A stretch of 64,000 nucleotides of DNA, from contig JAQGDQ010000003.1 of assembly GCA_030141605.1 (NCBI GenBank), forward strand, positions 1,445,501 to 1,509,500, in the 5' to 3' direction. Each line of letters begins with the position of its first letter. Within the stretch, counting starts at the first letter, position 1. This document shows, piece after piece, positions 1 through 13,000 of this stretch. Below the pieces are notes generated by a model. It was not told the DNA's origin. It did no database searches and was given only the letters and a program-made list of their open reading frames with translations. Both the position numbers and the translations under genes were made by a program. Origin of the DNA: Tubiluchus corallicola (Eukaryota; Priapulida; Priapulimorpha; Priapulimorphida; Tubiluchidae).

Positions 1-55
1 TCAAAACTTTGTAAAATCTGACATCTATAGCATTCCACGTAAATATCAATATAAA

Positions 56-294
56 TGACAGAGCTCTTAGATTTATGGCTGAAGTTCAACTTTTCTTTAT
101 TAAATTAAATTAAACAAGAAAAACAGACATTTCAAATCATATTTCAGATTCTGTCTTCAGTGTTTTAATTAAAATTAAATACTCAAAAACACCGAAGAAG
201 GAAGTGAAATGGGTTTTGAAATAATTTCCTTTGTTAAAATTTAGATTTTAATTTAATAAAGAAAGGCTGAACTGTCAACTATGAAGCTGTCAAT
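56..294. repeat. Foldback element (long inverted repeat)
   Basis: Arm 84-109 (starting GTTCAACTTTTCTTTATTAA) is matched in reverse complement by 247-272 with 2 mismatches in about 26. Beyond these arms, TGACAG-like ends at about 57-62 and 287-292 suggest the full element is about 240 bp. It is not assignable to a superfamily; no clear target-site duplication was seen. Confidence 0.5.
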
Positions 295-580
295 CTTATT
301 TATGCTTATAAGATAAAGTGGCTCGTCTTTTGTATTTTTTGTGTTCAGAGTTATTACTTTAAATTGATTATTATAAGTTTTATACTTTAGTTTTAGCTTT
401 AGTTGAATCTAAAATTTTATCTAGCTAATGTATTTACTGTTACTCATGTTGTTTTGAGTTGAAAATAGATACATAAGCAGTGTTGATAATAAAATTACTT
501 ATTTGTTATTATTTTTGTATTATGTATTAACTAATAACATAGACTGATAATTTGTTCTTGTAATGTAAAAGACTATACTT

Positions 581-595
581 CCCCCCCCCCCCCCC
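581..595 (+). repeat. Homopolymer tract (C)15
   Basis: Fifteen consecutive C in an intron. Such runs are prone to sequencing and assembly length error. Confidence 0.95.
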
Positions 596-644
596 ATATT
601 GACTTTATATGCAAAATTCTGATTGCATCATGTTTTTCTTTTAG

Positions 645-3600
645 ATGTTAATTGGGGATCTTCTACGCAAGCACATGTTTACAGAAGCACGCTCACTAAT
701 ATCATCAAATTGAACAAGGTTGAAGATCACGTGAAAAATTACAGGTATTGAGCGCCTTTCACGATATATAGTTTAAATAGGTACCAGCATTAAACTTTAT
801 CTAATATGGGGTAAATTAGGGCATAATATTTAACTGAATACTTTTTAATTTTTTGTAGGCCACAGTGCTTGGTTTTATCTGGAGATCCCAGGTCTCGTCC
901 TGCGCTTGTCGATTTTGTTGGAAGTTTTACCAAAAATATCAGTCTAATGATGTGCGGGCATGTCGTGCAGGTTGGAATAAACATTACGAAAGCTTTGTTA
1001 TTTTTGCTTGTAATTACATTGCTGGCTCGCTAACATGAAAACTTGTTTGCGATGGAGAGGTGATGTGTTACCTTAATATTGCTCATTGGCAAACTGATAC
1101 AGCAGAATTTTTTTAAAGAAAAACTTATATTTGCCATCTCTCGACTATAAATAAGAGCTATATTTGTCAATCCTCAAATCTAAATAAGAGCCGTCTTGTC
1201 GTCTTTTTTCAGTTGAATTTAACACTGCTTAGCAGATTGTCTAAAATTATACTGAACATGTGTTTCACGATGTACTTTCATTTAGAATGGAAAAAAGGTG
1301 ACTGATACCAATGAAGTGTATTCCTATTTGGAGAAGCGTAAAGTAAAGGCTTTCTACGCTGGTTTATCAAGCTATAGTGTGCATCAAGGTTCTTTGTCTC
1401 TTATGCAGGTATGTAAATAAATTTACTTAATGTATAATTTCTAGATATTTAATCATGCAGCTCTGGTTATTCTTTTTTTCTAATTAGCAATTAGCTTATT
1501 ACTGGTAAATTTTCTATAGCAGATTCGCTTTTAATTTTTCTTACAGAGTGTAGGCATAGGAAAACTGCGACCAAATGTTGTTATACTTGGCTATAAACAC
1601 AACTGGCAGATGGATAGACCTGTAAATGTTAGCAACTACTTCAACATTATACAGTAATTATTTTATTTTCTTTGTTCAGGCTGAATTTGCCAACTTTGTT
1701 TATGCATGATTTGTCACTACTGCGAAATTTATGTCGATGTGAATACTAAGTTGACTAATACTGTTTTTATTTCTTACTTTGTCTTTCTCTAGACGTTATT
1801 AAAAATATCTTTTATAAACAAAAAAAGAAACAAAAACTGCACAGTTACAACAATGCCGTAGCATTTTTGTTAGGGAATAGCGACTAGTACTTTTCATGTT
1901 TTTCTTTTATGGTTTTTATTCACAATGCTTCTGTGGCTTGTTCCTCGCAAAACTGCTTCTGCATTTTTGTGTCTAGTGAGCAGTAACAGAGATTTTTTTC
2001 TTTTGTGTTATGCTTGTGGGTGATATATTCTTTGGGTGTGGCTATGTTGTTCTGCTCATTTCTCTTGAGGTTTTTCACTGTGCTTTTTTCATTGTTATGT
2101 TCCTTCACGGGAGTTTTTCCATGGTTTTTAGTGAATGTGTTTCTTTATCGTGGGAATTTTGGGCTACTCGCTTTCGAATGAAGGACTCCATGAGCGTATA
2201 ACGCCTGATGCATATTAATCGTTTTCATGTGCCTGTGAAGGCTATGCGTTTTTAGTTGCTGCTCGTGAAAACTGGAAGCAATCATTTTTGGAAGACACAT
2301 TTCTGTCCATTTCATCAAAATAATCACAGCTGTGGTATTAGCTTATTATTGCACTATTAGATGGAAAAAAGCACAGATTTTGGGTGCACAACATCTTACA
2401 GTGTAGAGAACAATACGACATATATCACCACTTACTGAAAGAACTGCAGTTAGATGTAGAACAACATAATTGTACTCTTCTTCCACCTTTCAAAAACTCA
2501 AGTGGAATAAACATTACAGTGCATAAGTTTTGAAGTGACCAAAACTCACCTGACCAGGAAGCCAGTCAGTAAAAAGGGTCACTGGAAACTTGAAAACTCA
2601 CTAAGTCATCTAGGCAATGGCTATTTCCCGTCTGGCGTATTAGGATGGTAGCAATCACATTCAAGTTATTATGGATTGCACATTATTTACACATGGAAAC
2701 ACCTCAACATATTTAAATTCAAACAGTTATGTATGCACTACACATCACACATGCATACATGTAGTCCCTTAACTCTATAAAGCTGTTCAGTTCGTTGTGT
2801 TGTTCTTGTAGTTCTTGTTCATGTAATACAAAACTCTGCCATTTTCTCGCTTTGAAGCATTTGTGGTTACACTCATATGCTTTTAACAGTTTGATAAAGA
2901 ATTTTAACAGGGCAGAGCTAAATAGGCAACTATTAGAATGAGAGAAAGGGGGGTGAGAGAGAAAAAGAGCACAGAAAGAGGAGATGAGAGAAAGGGAGGG
3001 AGAGAGGAGATTCTATTGAAATAGCATAAATCATATTGCAAAAACGGATACTGCGATAATGGTAAACAGTGTTCTAAATGATGCTACCCAGCAGTTGGAC
3101 AGAAAAAACTAAATAAGCAAGTAACGCAATGCTTTGCACTCTGGTCTAGTTTGTTATTTACAAGCATGAATTCACTACCATCTTAAAAAAATATTTTCTT
3201 TATTTTGTGACGCGTATAAGTCATATGCATTTTTTCTTTAAGTAGGATATTGTTTACTCGCTGTTTTAGTGACGCATTTGATCTAAAGCTTGCTATGGGG
3301 ATACTTTATGTAAAAGGTGGTCTTGACTGTGATGAACTTGGACAGGATGAATTTTTTCAACTTCCCACAGTTGACAGCGAATCTGATCCGGATGAGATAT
3401 TTCATTCTTGTGCTAGCTTGAATGGTTAGTGAGTAAAATATAGTCTTAATGACCAAATATGTTGTTTGATTACTTACACTTTTTACTTTAATTAAACTAA
3501 CCTTATTAATGAGTTATTGACGTTATTAGATAACATTTTTATACGTTTTTGTAATGCGTTTGTCCTGAAGAAAGCTGTTGTCTTGTTGTGGTTAAAATTC

Positions 3601-6600
3601 TGTTTGCCTTAAACATTACGTGCAGTTTTCGAATATAATGTTGAACTGAGCTCTCAGTATAAGAGACTTAATGATTGTTGCAGCTTTAGAAGTCATTCTA
3701 AATTTTTACAAATTGTATAGAACATTTCAAATCCCTTGGTAACTTTCCGTTTGCATTCATTTGCCTTTTTACATCATATTACACCACATTAAGCTACACC
3801 TGATTGCACTCTGTAAGTGGCTAACTTGAGTACGTGTTATTTTTCTATAAGTGCAGCGTCACCAATGCCTATTTCTGTTGTAGAATTCAGTGAACAGTCA
3901 TCCACTGTGCCTTCTGAAGGTGTAACTCCGACAACTGCTGGAGGAAATTTTTCTATAGGCATGTAGTTCTCCCTTAAAAAGCAATTGCCACTTATTGTTT
4001 AAATACTATATCATTATCTTTTTGGATATTGTCTAAATTTTGCCTTTTGTGATATTTTCAGACCTAACTAATATGTCATAATATAAAAAAGATAATTTTT
4101 GCTTTTAAAATGTTAAAAACCATGTTTAAAGTTTTCATAAAGGTTCAAAGGCGGAATTTGCACTTCTAGACATTTTCGTTAATTTTCTTTCCTAATATTG
4201 ATTTTTGTTGTAGAAGTGGAAAAGCATGGGGAAAGCATTAAACACAAAGTTGTGCGTCTCTATGGCGACGACAAGCACAAGCTTCAGGCTGTCAATCAGT
4301 TTCATAGAAAACAAAAGAAAGGATTTATAGATGTTTGGTGGCTATTTGATGATGGTGGTAAGCCTTGATTTTGCACTTTTCCACTATATAGTTTGCTATC
4401 ATATATTGTGCCAAAAGCACATGATGATCACCATTTGACTAATACATATAAATAACTTTCTATTTAGATGCAAAATTTAGGTGTTTGCAAGTTAGTAAAT
4501 TGTATTGTTTCATTCGGCATAATTGATTTATATTTCAATGTTTTCGCTTGCAAAAAAACAGAACCTCTGCAACTCCGAAGTTAAAATAACTGTTAAACTT
4601 CCTTCAAAAAACAGTTGGGATATTTACGGTTATGATAGCTTTTACATAACTTACTTCAGCAGTGATTTTCGTCAGCATGTGTTATTTATATTGCTGATCT
4701 ACAGCTATTTGTACTTGTACACAAGCCCTGCTGGCTCCAGCCACTCTGCTGTTAATTTATCAATTCTTTCATTCTGCTCTACAGACAGATAATTTTTCCA
4801 GTCACCTACTTTTCCTGCAATTCACAAAATTAATGTTTCATCAAGCTTTCTGATAAACTAAGTTCTAAATCTGTTTTCTGTACATTCAGAAAATGACTGC
4901 TGTTAATTTATCAATTCTTTCATTCTGCTCTACAGACAGATGATTTTTCCAGTCACCTACTTTTCCTGCAATACACAAAATTAATTTTTCATCAAGCTTT
5001 CTGGTAAACTAAGTTCTAAATCTGTTTTCTGTACATCCAGAAAATGACTGCAGAGATGCAGGCACCTTTTCAGTTTAATTAGTTATGTTTTTACCTTTTC
5101 TCATGAATGATCCACCTTTTTGTAAAAATCCCATGTCCCTCAGTATTTCGAAGTTTGTTCCTGGGTTTTTCTTCATGCTTTTGAAAGTGCAGTGCTCAGT
5201 AATTCTTTCCACTTGGTCTTCAGTCAACGTCTTGTTCAGAAACTTTGCAACTTTTCTAATTTCTCTTGGTAAGTCCTAGTTCAATAAATAATGAATTTTA
5301 CTAAATGCATGCATCAAATGCTTGCAAACAACTATTATTATACGTAGGAATTACGTCTTAGATAATGTGAAATGTGGAGACAGCAAAATTAAGTAGAATT
5401 TTATTAAATACTTTTGTTCGTCTATTATTCCATATTTTCAGAGGTTTTTTGTACCTCTTTCATATCTTCGTATTTCAAGAACAAAATATGTGGCTCATTG
5501 CGTAGTTTCCAGAAGTCCAACACATGATCCCAAAAACCTCCGTGGCCCGCTAAAATACAAAACTAACTGTAATATAACTACACTAAGCAATGAAAAAGTC
5601 CTTCCAGGATAAATTTTGTCTCTGATGTGCTGTGGTTCTATTGATATGATTCGTTACTTTTTCAAGAACCAATAAACTGCAATGTATATTAGCGTTTTTT
5701 GCAAAATATGTTTCCACGTAATAAAAAATATTAATATATTACTGGCTATGATTTTGTGTTCCTAATTTGCCTGTAGTCTTAACAAAAACGACTCAGTGCT
5801 GTTAATCTAGAGATTGTACTGCCCAATACTAGCTAAGTTGCTCCATTATTCACCAATTTCTGGGTTTAAACTGTGCAAATAATTGGTTATTTAACATCGA
5901 TTTGTTTAACTTTTTAGAAGACTTATAGCAATAGTTTTCATCACTTACCTTGGTTAAGTTGTTGCTCGAATATTGCATTAAACTGTAAATGCTTGCCGGA
6001 ATATTTAATTAAATTTAAGAAATAGTACATGGAAACTAGCGTGTCCTTTGGGTTGCGCGTGGTGTACACTGTCTGTAAACATTAAATTTAAAATTTAATG
6101 CAAGCCTGACAAATTCATCAGATTTCAACTAGTTTTAAAGTAGCTATAATTAGAAGCACATTTATGGAAAGAAAAAAATCATTCTGGTAGTAGCATTAGT
6201 AACATTAATTACTTAGCTTTGTTATTCATACAAAGATTAGCGCATATTGCACCTGTGCTTTCTGAAGGATAAATCTAGTTTGCCTATATTTACACTAAAC
6301 ATACACCACACACAAATCATGCACTTAGGTTACCTTTGGCTTGATCTTGTGATATTTTCTTGGAAGCAGGGCTAATGGTAGATGGCTTCGAATGCATCGG
6401 GGTCGTTGGAGAGCTTTCTCTGACATTTTGAAGGGAAAGTCTATGAAACAGGTGCGGTCCAGCTGGTTGAGTTCTGTAGCAGTTTTTGTATCCGCATCAT
6501 TGCACACTAACCATACTATTTCTAGAGTCCAGGTGGTACCTATGATAAAAAATTATCTTAGTACCTTTTTGTGACAATCTGATTCCAAACGGTTTGACAA

Positions 6601-9600
6601 ATTTTTTTGAAAAGTAACATCTTGCAGCATTTTTGCTGCCATTTTAAAAATCGAGCTGCATACAGTTTATTCGGATTATAAAAAATCTATAACAACCTGT
6701 TTGAAATGACAGAGACTTTATTTTTTCAAACTCGTCCATAGAAAAAGAAGAGGGAGAAGAAAAATACAGTCAACCTCGGGTATAAAGTACTTGCTTATAA
6801 GGGACCAGCAACATCGGTCCCGATTTTTCCTATGTAACTTTTTTCCTATGTAAAAATCTTCGTATGTAAGGTACTCATATATAAGGGACTTTTGGTTATA
6901 AGGGACGATATCTTCAGGTCCCGCGTAATAGAAACCCAGTTAAATTATCTCGCATATAAGGGACCTTATGATCAAATATTTTTTACATCCTGAAAAGCTA
7001 TGCGCGAGACCGCGCGCGTATTCCCTTGGACTGTATTCCAGCTTGTTCGATTATGACAAAAAATAAATTAAATACAAGAAAAATCTTTAGAATCCCCAAA
7101 ATTGTACATCCTTAAATATTATTTTCTACAGCCAACTATATAAAATCAATTTTGATACACCCTCGGTCTGACTCAATTTCGGCTATAAGGGACATCGGAT
7201 ATAAGGGATGGTTCTTTCCGGTCCAAAGGTGTCCCTTATATCCGAGGTTGACTGTATGAGCAGAAATATTTATTGGTACGTACTTAATGCAAAAAACTGC
7301 CAGATGCTGTTTGTTCAGCATATGTTGTTCGAATTAGGTAAGCAGCACATATGGTTCCAAGTGAATTTTTCTAACTTGTTGTGGTTTTTGTAGATTTTTT
7401 AATTACAGTTTTTTCAAGTGGTTAGAATGCTGTAAAAGCCTGCATATGTGTAATTAAATGCTGATGAATAATTGCTTACCTGCTTTTGGGTACACATCTA
7501 TAAACACATCATCTTCATATACTTCAAATTCATATATTTTTTCCATGTGATCTATGTGCTCTCGAATTATCGTCCAGTAGTCTATGCATAAACAAACACT
7601 AAAAATTCATTTGATGTCCATTTATGTTTGGTCTTGTTTTACAAATATATATTTGAAGGCCAGTAATTCTTGAGTTTCAAAATTGGGAAAAGAAGATTTT
7701 CACTCATTTTAAACAAAACAGCTCGGTGACTATTACACCCTAACTTTCAAGTTTAAGAAAAGAATATATATTTCTAGTATGTATTTCTCAATCTTGCTAA
7801 ATATTTTTTGTATTAGATCAGATGATTTTTTAGTGATATTTTAATTCAAACTGTATGTAAACACGTTACCTGTTCCAGGAATTCTGTAAGATTTCACCAG
7901 TGCGCCTGCCCCTTCTTGTGGAACCTCCAAGTGGTCATATTTGTGCAGATGGCGTCTAAACTGAACAATTCCATAAATTCCGATCCCAAAAGCCGTTGTT
8001 GCTCCCAGACCAATGAGTATTGTTTTATTGAACATTGCTTATTGTCCCACTGCACAAAATGAGTACTTGCAATATGCAGGTCCGACTGTGAACAAATAGT
8101 GAATATATTATAGTACTTTCATTTATTATGATTCGTATGTAATTTTAATCTAAAAATTTTTATTTAATAACTCAGAATTTTTATCTACTAGTGAAGTGAA
8201 CTCACAATAATTACTTTTTTAAAATCGTATTTAACTGACAGGAAACAAATGTGAGACATTCTAATAAACTGGAATGGACTGGTTGTTAGGCTTATATGTT
8301 AAAGATTCCCAGTTTAACTGCATCTTTATTTCCAATCATTCCATATTTCATTTATCATATGAACATATACACCTAAACAGTTAAGTTGAAAGTTTAATAC
8401 ATAGTAAGTGCATTGCATGCATCTATTTATAAAAATATGTTATGATAATTCATACCTGACACTTCACAGTAAGCTTTCACCCATGCAGTTAGTCTAAAGT
8501 TTGTACTCAGCAAACATCCACTTATCACTTTACGAGTACACAGTACACTTCAAATAAAATTAGGGCACGTCCAAAAGTGCAGTAGCATAGCTTTCTTACG
8601 CGAGTGTTGAGCAACGTAAATAGTTTATTCTAAAATAACTTGGTTAATAGAGAACTGGTTTTTTGGTTAATCATGCATGCAATTTTTTGTTGCTATAGCG
8701 GACATTTCAATAGCAATACTGCTATTGCTTTCTCTGGTGATTACTCAAAAGATTATACCATACAGGCTGCAAATGTCCTTGCATTACTGACTTAGGGTTT
8801 GCCACTGAGATGCATTTATTAGTGCCATATTATGTGATACCGCACGCTTTGTCAATTTTTATAATTCACTCATCATTGACGACTGATAGATCATAGTGTT
8901 ACTAGTTACTATGATGCAGTGAACGAAAGAAACACACATAGACACACAAAGAAGAAAGGTACAATCAAGGGATCTTCGAGGAAGGAAGGGAATGAAGAAA
9001 GTGAGATAGAAGGGAAGAAAAAAGCTGTTCTTAATATTGCTCAATCTTCGTGTTCACATAATATTCACGTGTTTATTTCTTAATCAATTCAGTGCAGTCT
9101 TAACTTGCTGGCAGTTTTGCAAGGAACGAGAAAAGAAAAATGACAGTGTATGAGAGAAAGAAGGGAGATGATATGAGAGAAAAAAGCAAAAAAGAAATAA
9201 ATAAATATGTGAAAAAGGATACACGGAAAGAGAGCTAGTAAAGGAAAAAGTAGAATACGAGATAAAGAAAGAAAAAGGGAGGAAAGAAAGAGGTAGGATC
9301 AAACATAGCAAAAAACGTAAACAAACAGGCAGGATAAAAGAATGAAAAAAGGAAAACCATTGATTATCATCTATTTTAATAATGTATTTATTTATGGAAA
9401 TTAATAAAATTCTAGCTCAAATAATAATAACAGCTGAAGCAGAAAGCAGTTGTGAGATTTTCTAGCCGTGATAGTTTCTACATCACTTACTTCAATTCCT
9501 CTGATTTTATATTGCTGATTTATTACTATTCATACTTGTACACAAGCCCTGCTGACTCCAACCACTCTGATGTTAATTTATCAATTTTTTCGTTCTGCTC

Positions 9601-10027
9601 TACAGATAGATGACTTTTCCAGTCACCTACTTTTCCTGTAATATGCAAAATTAGAGATAACGTGTTCTAATATTTTTTCATTCGGAAATCACTAGGGAAG
9701 GAGCATTAATCGAAGGCAGGCACTTTTTTCAATATGATTAGATGTGTTTTTACCTTTTCTCATGAACCTTTCCGAAGAAGTCCTATGTCTCTCATTATTT
9801 CGAAGTTTGTTCCTGGGTTGTTCTTCATGCTTTTGAAAGTGCAGTGCTCGGCTATTCTTTTCACTTGGTCTTCAGTTAACGTCTTGTTCAGAAACTTTGC
9901 AACTTTTCTAATTTCTCTTGGTAAGTCCTAGCTCACAAACGAATGCATTTTATTAAATGCACATGTCATGTACATGCAAATAGCTATTATTATTTTTAGA
10001 AATTGTTTTGTGAATAACACACACACG

Positions 10028-10097
<70 letters not shown>

Positions 10098-13000
10098 TAT
10101 ATAACAACATGGAGATGCTGAAATTTCACACAGTTGAATTCTCATGTTCACCTGCAGTTTTTAAGAACTTTGTACCTCTTTCATGTCTTCGTATTTCAGA
10201 AACAAAATATGTGGCTCATTGCGTAATTTCCAGAAGTCCAACACATGATCCCAAAAACTTCCATGGCCCACTGAAATGAAAATTTACTGAAGATATCTAA
10301 CAGCACACACAGTGCAATTAAAAAAGTCCTTGTTGGATAATTTAGCCTCTGTAGCTTATTTTCTTTCTGTGACTAATTTATTCTTCTGAACCAGTAATTC
10401 TTATTAAGATTACACGATCAGCAAATGTTCGCAAAACTGCTTTTCTATCAGCACAATGCTAGTGATTCATTGGTTACGAAGCTACAGTTTACATTACTTA
10501 AGTCCAGTTAAACTATAAAAAAAACATTTGTTTCTTGTGAAGACTACTTTCTGACATAAATAGCTTGTGACTAACCTTAACAATAGCAGCCCTATGCTGC
10601 TAACTGAGATTGTACTAACTGGTTAATAATAGCTATTACTACTTTCGCGGGATGATTTATCTATTTCCAATCTAACTCGTACAAATTATGATTTATATAC
10701 TTGAATTAGCTGAATTCTTTAGAAGAATTGACAAAAAATAATTTTGATCTCTTACCTTGGTTAATTTGTTGTTCGACTATCGCATTAAATGGCAAATGCT
10801 TGCCAGTATATTTGACTAATTTTAAGAAGTAATGCAGGGAAACTAGTGTATCTTTCGGATTGCGCGTCGTGTACACAGTCTGCAAAGGCAAAATGAATGT
10901 TGCCATTTAAAATTTAGCAAGATGGTATCGTAGAATTGTAATCTTACTTTGGAGCAACAGAGCAAGATATTGAGCATTTTGACAATTTTTTGGTCAAGTG
11001 TTTGCTTAACCCAAATAGTTACTCATCTGAATGTTGTTGTTGTTATTCTTGTTGGAGGACGACCTTTTGAAGTTAGTGTGAGGCTCCCTTCAAATGTATC
11101 ACCATAAACTGCCGTATAGAGCTCACACTTTCATTTCACCTTATATTGCTACTACCATTCAGCTGACTAAGCACTTTACAAAACAGCTTTTTAAATTCTA
11201 TGTAGTATATAAAAATAGTAGTAACTCGACAATTAACTTTATAATAAAACATATGTTACATGATGAAAAGCTCATTAATGTGTTTCAACTTGTATAAAAT
11301 TGCATACTCTAGAAGATGTATTTAGAAATTTCCATGTACTATCTCATAAAATTGTAAAAGGATGCGAGTTAAACTCCAAGCAGCTAGCAACAATAAACTT
11401 AGCAACAGATTGTATAAGTTGTATTGAGAACAGGAATTTAATTTTTTAGCAAAGTATCAATTGAGAGAAATATTAGAACATGTGGTGTCTTTTTAAATTA
11501 ATTGGATTGTCTTTTTATAAGTAAATAATACCCGTGCTCGTTTTTTATTGTTTTTGTTGTCAGTGTTTAATATTTATTTTTACTTTTACTACTAGTCTAC
11601 TAATTTCTTTTAATTGAACCACTTATGTAACTTAACTTTACATGTGTGTTCGAAAATAAACGATGTTAATAATGATATTACGGAAACAAGGTCTGGCTGT
11701 TGTAATATGTCAAGCACTCATTTCATATAGCTGTCTAGTAGCTTATTTTTCTTATTGATTATGGAAGTTATTTTGATTCAGAGCATTTGAATTATGCGTG
11801 TTAGATGTCTGTATAATGTACTGCCAACTTTTCTTCCCTGGTTTGTAAATATCAGTACAAGCCCAGGACACTGAACATAACTGGAATTTTAGATGTAATT
11901 AGGACTGATACCTCATGCAACTTTTGTAGTTTTTTTTATCAAACAGTTTCTTGCTTACTTATTTTATTACGAAGTGGCACTAAAATTAGCATCAGTTTGG
12001 TACACGTTAACACAAAAATCAGTTGCACACGTGTTTGCTGAAGTCTTGAAATAGAAACCTATGTGTTGCCATATTTGTCCACCATGCTAGGCAAATATAT
12101 GCGCCCCTCAAGCACTCGCAGTTGTGAATTGCATATACTTAGGTTACCTTCGGCTTGATCTTGTGATATTTTCTTGGAAGTAGACCTAATGGTACATGGG
12201 TTCGAATGCATCGGGGTCGTTTAGAAGCATTCTTCATCATTGTAAGGAGAACTTCTAGGAACCAAGTGCGGTCCATCTGGTTGACTTCTGTAGCAGTTCT
12301 CGTATCAGCATCATTGCACACTAACCACACTATCTCTAGCGTCCATGTGGTTCCTATAGAACCAGAATAGTATTGTTAATTTTTCATTGACACTTAAAAT
12401 GATACTAAATTTTTGTGAAAAAGTAGCTACTGCCCTATCTATAGCATCAGGTTAGTTGAGGCTAAGATTCGATACAGACAGCATTGCAAGGCTAATTTTT
12501 AATGGAAAAAACTTTAAACACTTCCGAGTTGCATTGCGCGTGGGTTTAAAACTTCAAATATCTAAATTTAGATACAGACATACTATAAGGCTGTGAAAAA
12601 TCACAAGCCACCGTCATATCGTGCGGGTTTAAATAATGTACATGGAGACTGCCACAAAAATGTGTTTTCTGCATACGTTACGTTAGTGATTATTATCTAA
12701 TACCCTACTAATGAATTGTAAACCACTTAGCTGTCATTGTAATTTACCATTACTACACCTGAACCGTGGATGTATCAGCTGCAGAACTTGTTGTTTATGG
12801 TTGTTCAAAAATTTGTAAAAAATTAAAATCTATGCCAATTAACCCCAAAATTTGGGGTCTGATGGACAGACAAACAGCCAGAACTGATAAGAATAAGAAT
12901 ATTTTTTATTGTACCATACAATTGTTATGTGCAGATCTTTAAAAAATTGTAAAGAATTCAAATTTATTGCAATAAATCCAAAAATTAATGAACTCTGAAC

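Larger units (their letters stand above)
1..644. other. Intronic sequence left of the first cotransporter exon
   Basis: No coding segment recognised. It holds a foldback (about 56-294), a run of 15 C at 581-595, and the acceptor TTTTCTTTTAG directly before the exon at 645. Confidence 0.6.

Noticed and set aside
1920-2330. Minus-strand frames with His-rich, zinc-finger-like pattern
   Set aside because: Only one finger-like block, few cysteines, several stops and frame changes. At best a worn C2H2 fragment; listed only within the intron description.
9928-10279. Open frames on both strands through the (CA)n tract
   Set aside because: Composed of Thr/His or Cys/Val repeats from the microsatellite; the real content is exon 5 of sulfotransferase B on the minus strand.
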